Shown: piece by piece, positions 9,198-17,704 of the stretch
Numbering within the stretch: the stretch's first letter is position 1
Layout: each line of letters starts with the position of its first letter
NCBI GenBank assembly: GCA_013697015.1
Contig: JACCXL010000025.1
Location: 1-21,079, forward strand
From: Chthoniobacterales bacterium
Lineage (GTDB): Bacteria; Verrucomicrobiota; Verrucomicrobiia; Chthoniobacterales; UBA10450
Direction: 5' to 3'
Length of the DNA stretch: 21,079 nucleotides
The notes under the pieces: model-generated
Seen by the model: only the letters and a program-made list of their open reading frames with translations
Databases searched by the model: none
What the model was told of the DNA's origin: nothing
Made by a program: the position numbers and the translations under genes

Positions 9198-9355
9198 CGG
9201 CGATAAGCAAACGAGCTCATCGGCTTGCGGGACAAAGACTGATCGCAGGCCGAAAACGGTTCAGGGCTCTGCGCAAGCGCGGCGGTCGCAAGGAGCAGGA
9301 TCAGGATGACAATCGCGGCCCGCAGCGATCCCTGTTCCATTTCCTGCGCCGGCAT
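9194..9355 (-). CDS. Small exported protein (53 aa) with Sec signal peptide, unknown function
   Basis: This short frame fills the gap between the first ATPase (stop at 9373) and the first permease (ATG at 9197). It starts 17 bp after the ATPase stop, with a GGAACGG Shine-Dalgarno-like stretch about 8 bp before the ATG at 9355. A second in-frame ATG is at 9340. The protein has a textbook signal peptide: n-region with one Arg, hydrophobic core AAIVILILLLATA (14-26), and cleavage site ALA-QS near residue 28. This would leave a mature peptide of about 25 residues with one Cys (residue 37) and a basic end (FAYRR). There is no lipobox. The stop TGA overlaps the permease ATG as ATGA, typical of translational coupling. 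It could be a small accessory subunit of the exporter, a secreted peptide substrate, or the surviving start of a longer lost periplasmic or outer-membrane protein. I recognise no family. Confidence 0.6.
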   Translation of the reverse strand: MPAQEMEQGSLRAAIVILILLLATAALAQSPEPFSACDQSLSRKPMSSFAYRR

Positions 9356-9372
9356 ACGACCGTTCCGATTTA

Positions 9373-10119
<747 letters not shown>

Positions 10120-10179
10120 GTGGTTGAGTTGGTGGATGTCTTGGTGTCGGTTGGAAGAAATCGGTCGCGTCGAGTCGTC

Positions 10180-11508
10180 TCAGTTGAGCCGGATGCGTTC
10201 GTGCGCGTCCCAGGCGCTCGTGTCGGAAAGAATCACTTGATCGCCGGGCTGAAGGCCGCCCAGAATTTCGATCGTGTTGACAGAGCTGCGGCCTAGTTTG
10301 ACCGGAGTTCGCACCGCATCAGAGCTGCCTTGCACGAGCTTGAAGATACCGACGGTGTTGTTCTCCTGGCCAAAGGCAGGGCGGCCCACGTAGATCACGT
10401 TATCGAGCCGCTCCAATTCGATCGTGCCGTCCACGCTCAAATCGGGCCGCGCGCCTTTCGGCAGTTCGCTGTCGAGCGTAACATCCACGGTCACTGTTCC
10501 CTGCTCGACTGCCGGATCGACGCGGACGACGTGGCCGTTGACGACGCCGTTACGCGTGTCGATCGAGGCGACCTGATTGATTTGGATATCCTTCGCCTGG
10601 GTCTCCGCGATTTTGACCTCTGCCTTTAACTTTGTTGGATCAGCCACACGCGCGAGATTCGTTCCCGGAATGACGCGTTGACCCACCTGCACCGGCAGCT
10701 GTTGCAGAACGCCCGACATTCCAGCGCGAACGTGCAGCGCTTCGACCTGATTGAGCTTGAGCTGCGCGAGCGCGCGGACCTGGTCCACCGCTGCTTGCTT
10801 CGAAGCGAGTTGCGGTTCGATCGAGTCGCGCGCAAATGCGAAGCGCTTCTGCTCGATGGCGTCGCGGTTCGATAAGTCCTCCGCCTTTACGACCGACGTC
10901 TTATAGGTTAGTTCGGCGACCAGTCCGTTCTTCTTCAGATTCTCGTTCGTCTCCTTCTCCATCCGGGCCTGCTGAAATTCTGAGTGGACTTTCGCGGCGC
11001 CGGACTCCTGTTCGAGAAGCTCTCGCTGAAGCGTGGCGCGCAGGGTCGTCAGTTCCGCTTCCGCCGCTTTCGCCTGCAGTTCGGCGTCGCGCGCCGCTTG
11101 TTCGAGTTCCGGGCTGGTCAGCTCAAGTAACACGGTCTCGAGTTCCACGTGCGCGCCCGGCCGGACGACAATTTTTTCCACGCGGCCTTCCGTGTTGGTG
11201 GCGATCCAGCGAATATCTTCCGGCACCAGAGTGCCCAGCCCGCGCACCTGCCGCAGCATCGGCCCGCGCTTGACTGTATCGATCCAGACGGTCGAGCGAT
11301 CGACACTGGGCACGGCCGGCTTCAGATGCGACAAGCCAATCGTTGCGACGATGAGAACGAAGAGCGCCGCCGTCCCCATCATGATCCGCCGTTTCCGTTT
11401 TTGACGGGCGACGTTCGGGCGTGGAATATCCATCGTCGAGGTGCTCGGCGTGAAACCGCTCGGTCGCACGATAGTGTCCTCTTCCTTTGGTTCCAAGCCG
11501 TGTCGCAT
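10180..11508 (-). CDS. Periplasmic adaptor subunit, MacA/HlyD family
   Basis: A 442-residue membrane-fusion (adaptor) protein that would bridge the inner-membrane ABC permease and an outer-membrane channel. It has a cytoplasmic N-tail with a basic cluster (ARQKRKRR, about 35-42), one membrane helix at about 43-61, and a first half of the lipoyl/barrel-sandwich domain (GRVEKIVVRPGAHVE). A long alpha-helical hairpin rich in Glu, Ala, Gln and Lys follows at about 135-255, then the second lipoyl half (AGMSGVLQQLPVQVGQRV), a beta-barrel and a membrane-proximal C-terminal domain ending GLQPGDQVILSD. A GTG start at 11517 is possible, but GGCGGAA lies about 10 bp before the ATG at 11508 and directly abuts the GTG, so I choose the ATG. 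It starts about 20 bp after the 105-residue membrane protein. No TolC-type outer-membrane gene is present in the window. Confidence 0.92.
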   Translation of the reverse strand: MRHGLEPKEEDTIVRPSGFTPSTSTMDIPRPNVARQKRKRRIMMGTAALFVLIVATIGLSHLKPAVPSVDRSTVWIDTVKRGPMLRQVRGLGTLVPEDIRWIATNTEGRVEKIVVRPGAHVELETVLLELTSPELEQAARDAELQAKAAEAELTTLRATLQRELLEQESGAAKVHSEFQQARMEKETNENLKKNGLVAELTYKTSVVKAEDLSNRDAIEQKRFAFARDSIEPQLASKQAAVDQVRALAQLKLNQVEALHVRAGMSGVLQQLPVQVGQRVIPGTNLARVADPTKLKAEVKIAETQAKDIQINQVASIDTRNGVVNGHVVRVDPAVEQGTVTVDVTLDSELPKGARPDLSVDGTIELERLDNVIYVGRPAFGQENNTVGIFKLVQGSSDAVRTPVKLGRSSVNTIEILGGLQPGDQVILSDTSAWDAHERIRLN

Positions 11509-11527
11509 CGCTTGCACTTCCGCCGAA

Positions 11528-11845
11528 TTACAGTGCGCGGACCAGATCCATCAGACCGATCGCCGCGTGCACGAGCGGCAGAGCCACTGTCAGGACGATA
11601 AGAATGAAGGCGCCCGCCTCGATCGCATACTCGCCGCGCGCTTCGTTCTCGAAATAATCCTGGCTGATGGCGCGGAAGGGCGTGCGCGAAACGGAGCCGC
11701 GCCCGGCGCACGAACTACCGAGCTCAGAAAGATCGGCAGCGTGATAGCTGTAGTCGATTTTCCGAAGCGATGAGCGCCGGTCCGAGATCGTCGCAAATGC
11801 ATCCGCGCGCGTGCTGCTCAGCTGGTTTTCGTTGGTTGGTTTCAT
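11528..11845 (-). CDS. Small C-terminally anchored membrane protein (105 aa), unknown function
   Basis: This is the first gene downstream of the sigma-54-type promoter. The ATG at 11845 is preceded by a good AAAGGAA Shine-Dalgarno sequence at about 8 bp. Residues 1-75 are polar and contain an acidic stretch just before the membrane (DYFENEARGEYAIEAG, 63-78). Residues 78-100 form a single hydrophobic segment (AFILIVLTVALPLVHAAIGL), so the protein is probably tail-anchored in the inner membrane with its N-terminal part in the cytoplasm. It has no signal peptide and one Cys (46). It starts the transport operon and is followed about 20 bp later by the adaptor gene, which suggests a role in assembly, gating or feedback signalling to the histidine kinase. 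That role is inference. I do not recognise a named family. Confidence 0.8.
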   Translation of the reverse strand: MKPTNENQLSSTRADAFATISDRRSSLRKIDYSYHAADLSELGSSCAGRGSVSRTPFRAISQDYFENEARGEYAIEAGAFILIVLTVALPLVHAAIGLMDLVRAL

Positions 11846-11918
11846 ATTCGTATTTCCTTTGAGATGCAGGTCGCACCCATTTTGGATTCAAAAGCTTGTG
11901 CGTGACGCTGGTCCCTAT

Positions 11919-11934
11919 TGCAAACGGCGTGCCA
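11919..11934 (-). promoter_or_regulatory. Sigma-54 (-24/-12) promoter of the transport operon
   Basis: On the minus strand the sequence reads TGGCACG-CCGT-TTGCA, matching the sigma-54 consensus TGGCACG-N4-TTGCA/T at every defined position, with GG (11933-11932) and GC (11921-11920) exactly 10 bp apart. Transcription should start near 11907-11909, about 60 bp before the ATG of the 105-residue membrane protein. The genes immediately upstream encode a sigma-54-activating response regulator and its kinase, which is the context such a promoter needs. This is the strongest regulatory site in the window. Confidence 0.9.
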
Positions 11935-11969
11935 TGCCTGATAAATTATTCACAAGTTGCTGAAGGATA

Positions 11970-11989
11970 GTATCTTATGAATAATATAC
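11970..11989. promoter_or_regulatory. 20-bp AT-rich imperfect palindrome upstream of the -24 element
   Basis: The site reads GTAT-c-TTAT-ga-ATAA-t-ATAC: 16 of 20 positions are symmetric, and the mismatches are themselves symmetrically placed. It lies about 36 bp upstream of the -24 element, in an AT-rich stretch (about 11938-11992) that stands out from the GC-rich surroundings. It could be a binding site for the response regulator or another factor, or part of a bendable spacer between enhancer and promoter. AT-rich DNA makes such symmetry more likely by chance, so confidence is moderate. Confidence 0.4.
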
Positions 11990-12032
11990 CTCCACGCATC
12001 CAAGACGGAAACAGCCGGGACTGGGATTATGC

Positions 12033-12075
12033 GGTCCCACATGCGGGACGGTTTCTCCGGTCGTTCGGGAGACCG
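12033..12075. promoter_or_regulatory. Candidate enhancer (upstream activating) sites for the NtrC-type regulator
   Basis: Two inverted repeats lie between the kinase stop (12095) and the sigma-54 promoter. The first is GTCCCACATGCGGGAC at 12034-12049 (14 of 16 positions symmetric). The second is CGGTC-N8-GACCG at 12058-12075. They are centred about 133 and 159 bp upstream of the predicted transcription start, the range where sigma-54 activators bind. An additional half-site GGGAC lies at 12017-12021. The regulator's own binding specificity is not known from sequence, so the assignment rests on position and symmetry. Confidence 0.5.
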
Positions 12076-12094
12076 CGATGACGGCAGTCGCGTT

Positions 12095-13429
12095 CTAGAC
12101 CGGGATTCGAAGGAGCGCTTCGCAGCCCGGCCGCCCGATGCGGTTCGCCAAAGTCAGCGACCCACCGTGTGCCTCGGCGATCTGGCGGCTCAACGCGAGC
12201 CCGATTCCTGAGCCACCGGGCTTGGTCGTGAAAAACGGGACGAACAGATTCGTCGGATTCATTATTCCCTGCCCTTCGTCCTGCACAAAAATTTCAATAC
12301 ATTCCGCGAGTTGGCGCCAACCGGCTTCCACGCCGCCGCCGGTTTCGAGCGAAGCGTCAACGGCGTTCTGCAGAATGTTGATCAAGAGCTGCTCGAGCTG
12401 AGCAGCGTCCGCGGAGACGATGATTTCCGGCCCGGCTACAACTCGGACGTCGAGTCGCCTCTCGAGACTGGCCACACGACGGACGAGCTCGCCCAGATCG
12501 ACATTTTCCTTCTGCGGCGGAGGCAGGCGGGCGAGCCGCGCGTAGGCCTGCATGAACCGGCTGAGCGAATCCGCACGCGTCGCGATCACGTTCAATCCGC
12601 TGCGGGCATCGTCCCGCCAGTCGAGCGGCGGCGGGTCGCGCTTGATCAACGTCTCGAGGCTTCCGGCGATCGATTTAATCGGCGCCAGCGAATTATTCAT
12701 TTCGTGTCCAAGCACACGCACGAGCCGCTGCCAGGCATTTCTTTCTTCCTCGCGCAAAGTGCGACTCAGATCCGTCAGGACGATCAGCTCGTGCGGCAAG
12801 CCGCGTTCGCGAAAAGAGCTGCGGCGCACACCCCATCGTCCGGAGCCGCCGGGAAAGCTCAGCGTCAAAGGCGCGTCTTCGTCTGCCTCGCAGCAGACTT
12901 CCAGATTAAGCTCACTGGCTTTACGACCGAGCAGTTTATCGATCGGCTGCGCCAGCAAATTTTCTCCCGCGCGATTGACCAGGCGGAGACGCCGCTCGGG
13001 ATCGAAGGTGAAGACCGCCACGTCGATCTCCGCCATGATCGTGCGCAGGAGCGCCGTCGCTTCGAATGCACCCAGTCGTTGCGTGCGCAGGGTTTCGCCG
13101 AGGGCGTTGATCTCCAGCAGCACCTCGCCGAGCGCATCATCCCGCCGCGCACCACGCGCACGGATCGAGTAATCGCCTTCGCGTAGAGCAGCGAGCAGAT
13201 TCGACATCGTCTGGAGCGGCCGGATCACATTCTCGCGCGCACTCAGGATGAACCCGAGCGCGCAGCCCGCGATAAAGAGCGTCAGGGTCCACTGCACTTT
13301 GACGGTGTAATCACCAAACCAAAGCAGGAGCATCGCGACGATGATCGCCGGTCCCGCGGCGGCCATGGTCAGTGCCGTCAACCGCCCTTCGTGCGAGAAG
13401 CGATAGCGCGCCTTCGGGCGTCCCTTCAT
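12095..13429 (-). CDS. Membrane histidine kinase, NtrY-like, with HAMP and PAS, minimal periplasmic loop
   Basis: A 444-residue sensor kinase. Two membrane helices (about 17-37 and 47-64) are joined by only about nine residues (FGDYTVKVQ), so there is no periplasmic sensor domain. A HAMP segment follows (about 65-118, starting ENVIRPLQ), then a PAS-like domain (about 125-222, with IDVAVFTFDPERRLRLVN). The phosphoacceptor helix is RVLGHEMNNSLAPI with His242. ATP-binding motifs are the N-box NILQNAVDA (Asn355), G1 DEGQGI (384-389) and G2 GGSGIGLAL (405-413). The H-box form HEMNNSLAPI is typical of NtrY-like kinases paired with NtrC-type regulators. It lies 32 bp downstream of the regulator gene and almost certainly forms a pair with it. 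The short loop suggests that it senses within the membrane or through a partner protein, possibly the transporter itself; that last point is inference. Confidence 0.93.
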   Translation of the reverse strand: MKGRPKARYRFSHEGRLTALTMAAAGPAIIVAMLLLWFGDYTVKVQWTLTLFIAGCALGFILSARENVIRPLQTMSNLLAALREGDYSIRARGARRDDALGEVLLEINALGETLRTQRLGAFEATALLRTIMAEIDVAVFTFDPERRLRLVNRAGENLLAQPIDKLLGRKASELNLEVCCEADEDAPLTLSFPGGSGRWGVRRSSFRERGLPHELIVLTDLSRTLREEERNAWQRLVRVLGHEMNNSLAPIKSIAGSLETLIKRDPPPLDWRDDARSGLNVIATRADSLSRFMQAYARLARLPPPQKENVDLGELVRRVASLERRLDVRVVAGPEIIVSADAAQLEQLLINILQNAVDASLETGGGVEAGWRQLAECIEIFVQDEGQGIMNPTNLFVPFFTTKPGGSGIGLALSRQIAEAHGGSLTLANRIGRPGCEALLRIPV

Positions 13430-13461
13430 CGAACCACGCTCACCTTCCCGTGGCGTCCGGC

Positions 13462-14808
13462 TTACAAGCCATAGTGCTGCAGGCGGCGATAGAAAGCGCT
13501 CCGGCTCAAGCCGAGCGCTTCCGCGGCACGCCGCGCGTTTCCGTCAAATCTCGAGAGAGCCTTCTTGATCAGGAATGCCTCCACTTCCTCCAGACTCAGT
13601 TCTTCCAGGCGCGGCGCATCCTCGCGCGCGCTCGTTAGGCCAAGATCGGTTCCTTTCACCTGCGGGCCCTGCGCCATGAGCACGGCGCGCTCCACGATGT
13701 GATCGAGTTCGCGCACATTTCCGGGGAAATGGTGTTGCATCAGCAAATGGCGCGCCGGCTCATCGAAACCCGCCAGTTCTTTCCGATATCGCTTCGCGTG
13801 TTGCCGCAGAAAATTATTCGTAAGAGGCATGATGTCTTCGCGGCGTTCCCGCAGTGGAGGGAGCGGAATCTCGATTGTGTTCAACCGAAAAAGCAGATCC
13901 TGACGAAACCGCCCAGCCGCCACTTCCTCATGCGGATTGGCGTTGGTGGCGGACACAATGCGCACATTCGAGTGCAGCGTTTTGGATGAGCCGACACGCT
14001 CGAATTCTCCGGTCTCGATCATGCGCAGGAGCTTGGCCTGCTGATTGAGCGGCACATTCGCGATCTCGTCCATGAAGAGCGTGCTTTCATCCGCCAGCTC
14101 GAATCTCCCGGCACGGTCGGTCTTCGCGTCGGTGAACGCGCCTTTCACGTGCCCGAAAAGTTCGCTCTCGAAAATTCCCTCCGATAATCCGCCCATGTTC
14201 ACCGTGATCATGCTGTGCGAAGAGCGCGGTGAGAGAGCGTGCAGCGCTTGCGCGACCAAACCCTTGCCCGTGCCGTTTTCGCCCGTGATCAAGACGTTCG
14301 CGTCGGACGGAGCCACGCGAGAGATCAGTTCCAGCACCGGTCGCATGCGCGGAGATTCCGCGATCAGTTTGGGCGCGTTCCCGCGGAGCAACTGGTTCGC
14401 CGCTTCCAGACGGCGCCCCTTGCGTAAAGCGCCGGCCAACTCAATTTGCGTACGGACGATCGCCAGGAGCCGCTCATTATCCCACGGCTTGGGAATGAAA
14501 TCGCGCGCTCCGCGTTTCATCGCGTCGACCGCGAGATCGATCGTCGCCCACGCCGTCATGACGACGATCGGCAAGGTGTTGTCGATCGCCTGAATGCGGG
14601 GGATCACCTCCAGCCCCTCCTGTCCGGATGTGGTGTCCCGCGTGTAATTCAGATCCATGAGCAGCAGCGCGTAGTCACGTTTCTCGAGGGCCTGAAACGC
14701 TCCTGCCAGTGACGTGACGGCGTCGGTCTGATGCCCTTCGCCCTTCAGCAGGATACGAAGCGCTTCGAGAACATCCGTTTGATCATCGGCGATGAGGATG
14801 CGGCTCAC
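13462..14808 (-). CDS. Sigma-54-dependent NtrC-type response regulator
   Basis: A 448-residue enhancer-binding protein. The receiver domain (1-120) has the acidic pair Asp8/Asp9, phosphoacceptor Asp52 in LLMDLN, Thr85 in VVMTAW and Lys107 in FIPKPW. The AAA+ domain (about 145-380) has Walker A GENGTGKG (176-183), the sigma-54 contact loop GAFTDA (223-228; the classical form is GAFTGA), Walker B LFMDE (244-248), sensor I SATNAN and arginine-finger region FRQDLLFRLN. The C-terminal Fis-type helix-turn-helix (about 405-448) ends with ARRAAEALGLSRSAFYRRLQ. The start codon is GTG, with GAGAG about 8 bp upstream. It precedes the kinase gene and is the obvious activator of the -24/-12 promoter at 11919-11934. 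No sigma-54 gene is in the window. Confidence 0.95.
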   Translation of the reverse strand: MSRILIADDQTDVLEALRILLKGEGHQTDAVTSLAGAFQALEKRDYALLLMDLNYTRDTTSGQEGLEVIPRIQAIDNTLPIVVMTAWATIDLAVDAMKRGARDFIPKPWDNERLLAIVRTQIELAGALRKGRRLEAANQLLRGNAPKLIAESPRMRPVLELISRVAPSDANVLITGENGTGKGLVAQALHALSPRSSHSMITVNMGGLSEGIFESELFGHVKGAFTDAKTDRAGRFELADESTLFMDEIANVPLNQQAKLLRMIETGEFERVGSSKTLHSNVRIVSATNANPHEEVAAGRFRQDLLFRLNTIEIPLPPLRERREDIMPLTNNFLRQHAKRYRKELAGFDEPARHLLMQHHFPGNVRELDHIVERAVLMAQGPQVKGTDLGLTSAREDAPRLEELSLEEVEAFLIKKALSRFDGNARRAAEALGLSRSAFYRRLQHYGL

Positions 14809-14895
14809 GCGGTAACTCTCAACCGCGTTTCCTGGGCGGTGTCAATTCCCACCGCAAGGTCGGCAAGCGTAAACTGCAACGCTGCATCGGACGGT

Positions 14896-16041
14896 TCAGG
14901 TCATTTGATAGGCGTTCGCGAAAGCGACAGTGCACAGCGCGAGAAGCGCGCTTGAGAGCGCCAGCAGCGGCTCATAAGTCCATCTTGCGCGGTCTGCGAG
15001 CGATGCCAGGACGACGTAGAACGGAAAGATCACGCTCAGGTATCTGGGCACCCCTCCAGGGTTGACCACGAAAGATCGAAGAGAATCGAAGCGGCCGCAT
15101 AGCTCCAGTAGGCCGGATGCACTCGACGCACTATCCCGAGGACGAGCAGAAGAATCCCGGCGATCAAAAACGCGCGGTAGAGAACGAGGTGGGAGGGCGA
15201 GAAGTTCGTCGGGTTGAAGACGGTCTGCCACGGAGTGGAGAGCGCTTGTTTCCAACCGGCGTGATGAGCTGCCATCGCAGGAACAAATCTCCTCGGGCGA
15301 AAAAGCAGTAGGTCATATGACCGAGGAGGCCGAGCGGGATCAGCGCAAAGAGCAGCAACTGCACGCGGAAGAAAAATCGGATTGGATTGATCGCGACGCG
15401 CGCCTGCATCGTCCACTCCACCGCCAGAGGCACCAGAATCAATAGCCCCGGCGGCCGGGTGGCGGAGAGAAACAAGCCACAGAGACAACTCAGAAGCCAT
15501 CGACGCTGCCGCGCCGCCAGAATGGCGCCGAGCGAGAGCAGGAGGAAGGTTGACTCGGTGTAGGCGCAGGAAAAAAGAAGCTGACGGGATTGAACATCAA
15601 AAACATGAGCGCACGTCGGCGAGTGGTCTCTTTGTAGTCCAGCCATAAGAGGCGATCGAAGACGACTGCGGCGACCAGCAGACAGCAGTTCGAGACAACA
15701 AGACTGGCGACCTGATAGTCGCGGATGAAAAAGGCGACGATCCGGATCAAGACCGGATAGAAGGGGAAGAACGCGGGCGCCAACGGCACGCTCGGCGACC
15801 CATATCCGTGCTGCGCGACCATCCGATACCAGACTCCATCCCACTGCGTCAAAAGATCGAGGAGCGTGCCGCCGTGCTCCATCTGCCCTGAAATTTGCAC
15901 GAATGGGCCCCGCGCCATGATCTGACGCGAGGTAAGCATGACCAGGATAATTGTGAGACGTGAAGCGACGAAGGTTAGGCAGGGCCAGCGCACTTCCTGC
16001 CACGCGGAACGCAAGCGACGAGCCGAGAAAACGCTTCCCAT
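14896..16041 (-). pseudogene. PIG-V-like membrane mannosyltransferase, broken by three frameshifts
   Basis: Joining three frames into one yields a polytopic membrane protein of about 380 residues. Frame 1 (from 16041) has a hallmark WDGVWYRMVAQHGYG and AFFPFYPVLIRIV and reaches MFNPVSFFF. Frame 2 continues with CAYTESTFLLLSLGAILAA and TRPPGLLILVPLA. Frame 3 has LSTPWQTVFNPTNFSPSHL and ILFDLSWSTLEG. Frame 4 has VPRYLSVIFPFYVVLASLA and ends at 14896. These are features of PIG-V-type, GT-C-fold mannosyltransferases that use lipid-linked sugars at the membrane. The breaks lie at an A6 run (15571-15576, plus strand), near 15254-15258, and at a G4/C4 run near 15051-15054; adding one base at each restores the frame. 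The ATG at 16041 is preferred over a TTG at 16065, which would overlap the YifB stop. It is either a recent pseudogene or a cluster of sequencing errors. Confidence 0.8.
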
Positions 16042-16055
16042 TTTGACCACCGCGG

Positions 16056-17591
16056 TCAGACCCAAAGCGTGCGATCGAAGGTCCGATACTGAATGGCTTC
16101 GCTGACGTGTTCTGCTGTGATGGCTTCGGCCCCACCGAGATCCGCGATCGTGCGCGAGACCTTCAGGATTCGATCGTAAGCGCGGGCGCTGAGATTCAGC
16201 TCGGTCATGGCGATCCGGATCAGCTCCTGCGAATCGGAATCCAGTTTACAGTGTTGCTTGATTTGCCGCGAACTCATGCGCGCGTTGCAGGTGGTTTTGC
16301 GATCACGATCGAAACGCGCCTGCTGGATCGCGCGCGCTGCCATGACGCGATCGCGAATCGCGGCGGAGTTTTCCTCCGGGCGATCACTGGAAATGTCGCG
16401 GTATTCCACGGACGGCACTTCAAGATGGAGATCGATGCGATCGAGCAATGGCCCGGAGATCCGCTGCCGGTAACGCTGCACCTGCACCGGACCACAACGG
16501 CACTCGCGCTTCAGATCGCCGAAGTAGCCGCACGGGCAAGGGTTCATCGCCGCCACGAGCATGAACTCTGAGGGAAAAGTGACGCTGCCGGCAGCGCGCG
16601 AGATCGTTACCTTCCCATCTTCCACCGGCTGGCGCATCACTTCAAGAGTCGAGCGCTTGAACTCCGGCAACTCATCGAGAAAAAGAACCCCGTTATGGGC
16701 GAGACTCACTTCCCCGGGCGCGGGCGTGGCCGAACCGCCGAGCAGACCGACATCCGAAATCGTGTGATGCGGCGAACGGAACGGACGCGTCGCGACAAAC
16801 GAGTTCTCGCCGTCGAGCAAACCAGCGATGCTGTGAATTTTCGTCGTTTCGATCGCTTCTTCGAGTGCCATCGGCGGAATGATCGTCGCGATACGTTTCG
16901 CGACCATCGACTTCCCGGAACCAGGCGGGCCGACCATGAGCAGATTGTGCCCGCCCGCCACCGCTACTTCGATCGCGCGCTTGATGTGAGCCTGGCCCTT
17001 CACGTCGCTGAAATCGACGTCGTAGGTTTGATGATTGGCGAAAAATTGCGTCATGTCTCCGCGCGTGGGCTCCAGCTGCGATTCGCCCCGAATGAATTCG
17101 AATGTCTGTCGTAAATTCTGCACGCCGTAGACGTCGATGCCTGTGACCATGGCGGCTTCACGCGCATTCGCTTCCGGGACGAAAAGCGCGCGCTTGCCAC
17201 GCCTGCGCGCTTCCACGGCAACTGGCAACACGCCTTTGACGGGTCGCACCGCTCCGTTCAGCGCCAGCTCGCCGACGAAGCTGAAATTCTCCAGGGTCGA
17301 GCCGTCGAGTTCTTCGCTAACCGCGATCATTCCGAGCGCGATCGGGAGATCAAAACTCGGGCCTTCTTTTTTTATGTCAGCGGGAGCGAGATTAATCGTG
17401 GTGCGGCCGCGCGGCCAAAAGTAACCGCTGTTGCTGATCGCGGTGGTGACGCGATCGCGGCTTTCTTTCACCGCCGTATCGGGCAGGCCGACCACGACGA
17501 TCACAGGACTGCCGCCCGCCGCGTTGACCTCAATCTCCACTTCGTAAGCGTCGATTCCATAAACTGCCGCGGAGTAGATTTTCGCCAACAC
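16056..17591 (-). CDS. comM: YifB/ComM family Mg-chelatase-like AAA+ ATPase
   Basis: A full-length 511-residue protein of the YifB/ComM family. The N-terminal ChlI-like/Lon-protease-like domain (1-180) has the family blocks [17 protein letters not shown] and [20 protein letters not shown]. The AAA+ core (about 190-400) has Walker A GPPGSGKS (221-228), the block [10 protein letters not shown] and Walker B VLFLDE (302-307). A Cys-rich insert [15 protein letters not shown] (352-366; Cys352, 354, 364, 366) probably binds zinc. The C-terminal Mg-chelatase lid (about 425-505) ends the protein. In naturally competent bacteria ComM is a hexameric helicase that helps branch migration during transformation; elsewhere the family's role is less clear. 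It lies about 190 bp after the inositol-phosphate synthase gene and directly before the broken mannosyltransferase gene. The symbol is by homology to the family. Confidence 0.95.
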   Translation of the reverse strand: MLAKIYSAAVYGIDAYEVEIEVNAAGGSPVIVVVGLPDTAVKESRDRVTTAISNSGYFWPRGRTTINLAPADIKKEGPSFDLPIALGMIAVSEELDGSTLENFSFVGELALNGAVRPVKGVLPVAVEARRRGKRALFVPEANAREAAMVTGIDVYGVQNLRQTFEFIRGESQLEPTRGDMTQFFANHQTYDVDFSDVKGQAHIKRAIEVAVAGGHNLLMVGPPGSGKSMVAKRIATIIPPMALEEAIETTKIHSIAGLLDGENSFVATRPFRSPHHTISDVGLLGGSATPAPGEVSLAHNGVLFLDELPEFKRSTLEVMRQPVEDGKVTISRAAGSVTFPSEFMLVAAMNPCPCGYFGDLKRECRCGPVQVQRYRQRISGPLLDRIDLHLEVPSVEYRDISSDRPEENSAAIRDRVMAARAIQQARFDRDRKTTCNARMSSRQIKQHCKLDSDSQELIRIAMTELNLSARAYDRILKVSRTIADLGGAEAITAEHVSEAIQYRTFDRTLWV

Positions 17592-17704
17592 GAGTCGGCA
17601 GAGTGGCAGACAAACTGGAGACGGGGAAGGTGCAAATCGTCCCCCAATTTCGCGGCGGTTTTAGACGATTCGAAAACGATCTAAGCGGCAAAGGTTCGAC
17701 GCGT

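Noticed and set aside
12311..13186. Long plus-strand frame (291 codons) opposite the histidine kinase gene
   Set aside because: Antisense shadow; the minus strand carries all kinase motifs.
14817..14845. TTGACA upstream of the response-regulator gene as a sigma-70 promoter
   Set aside because: The hexamer 17 bp downstream (TTGAGA) is a poor -10 and would place the start almost on the start codon.
17661..17684. TTAGA-N14-TCTAA inverted repeat upstream of comM/yifB
   Set aside because: Only the 5-bp ends are clearly symmetric and no promoter could be paired with it.
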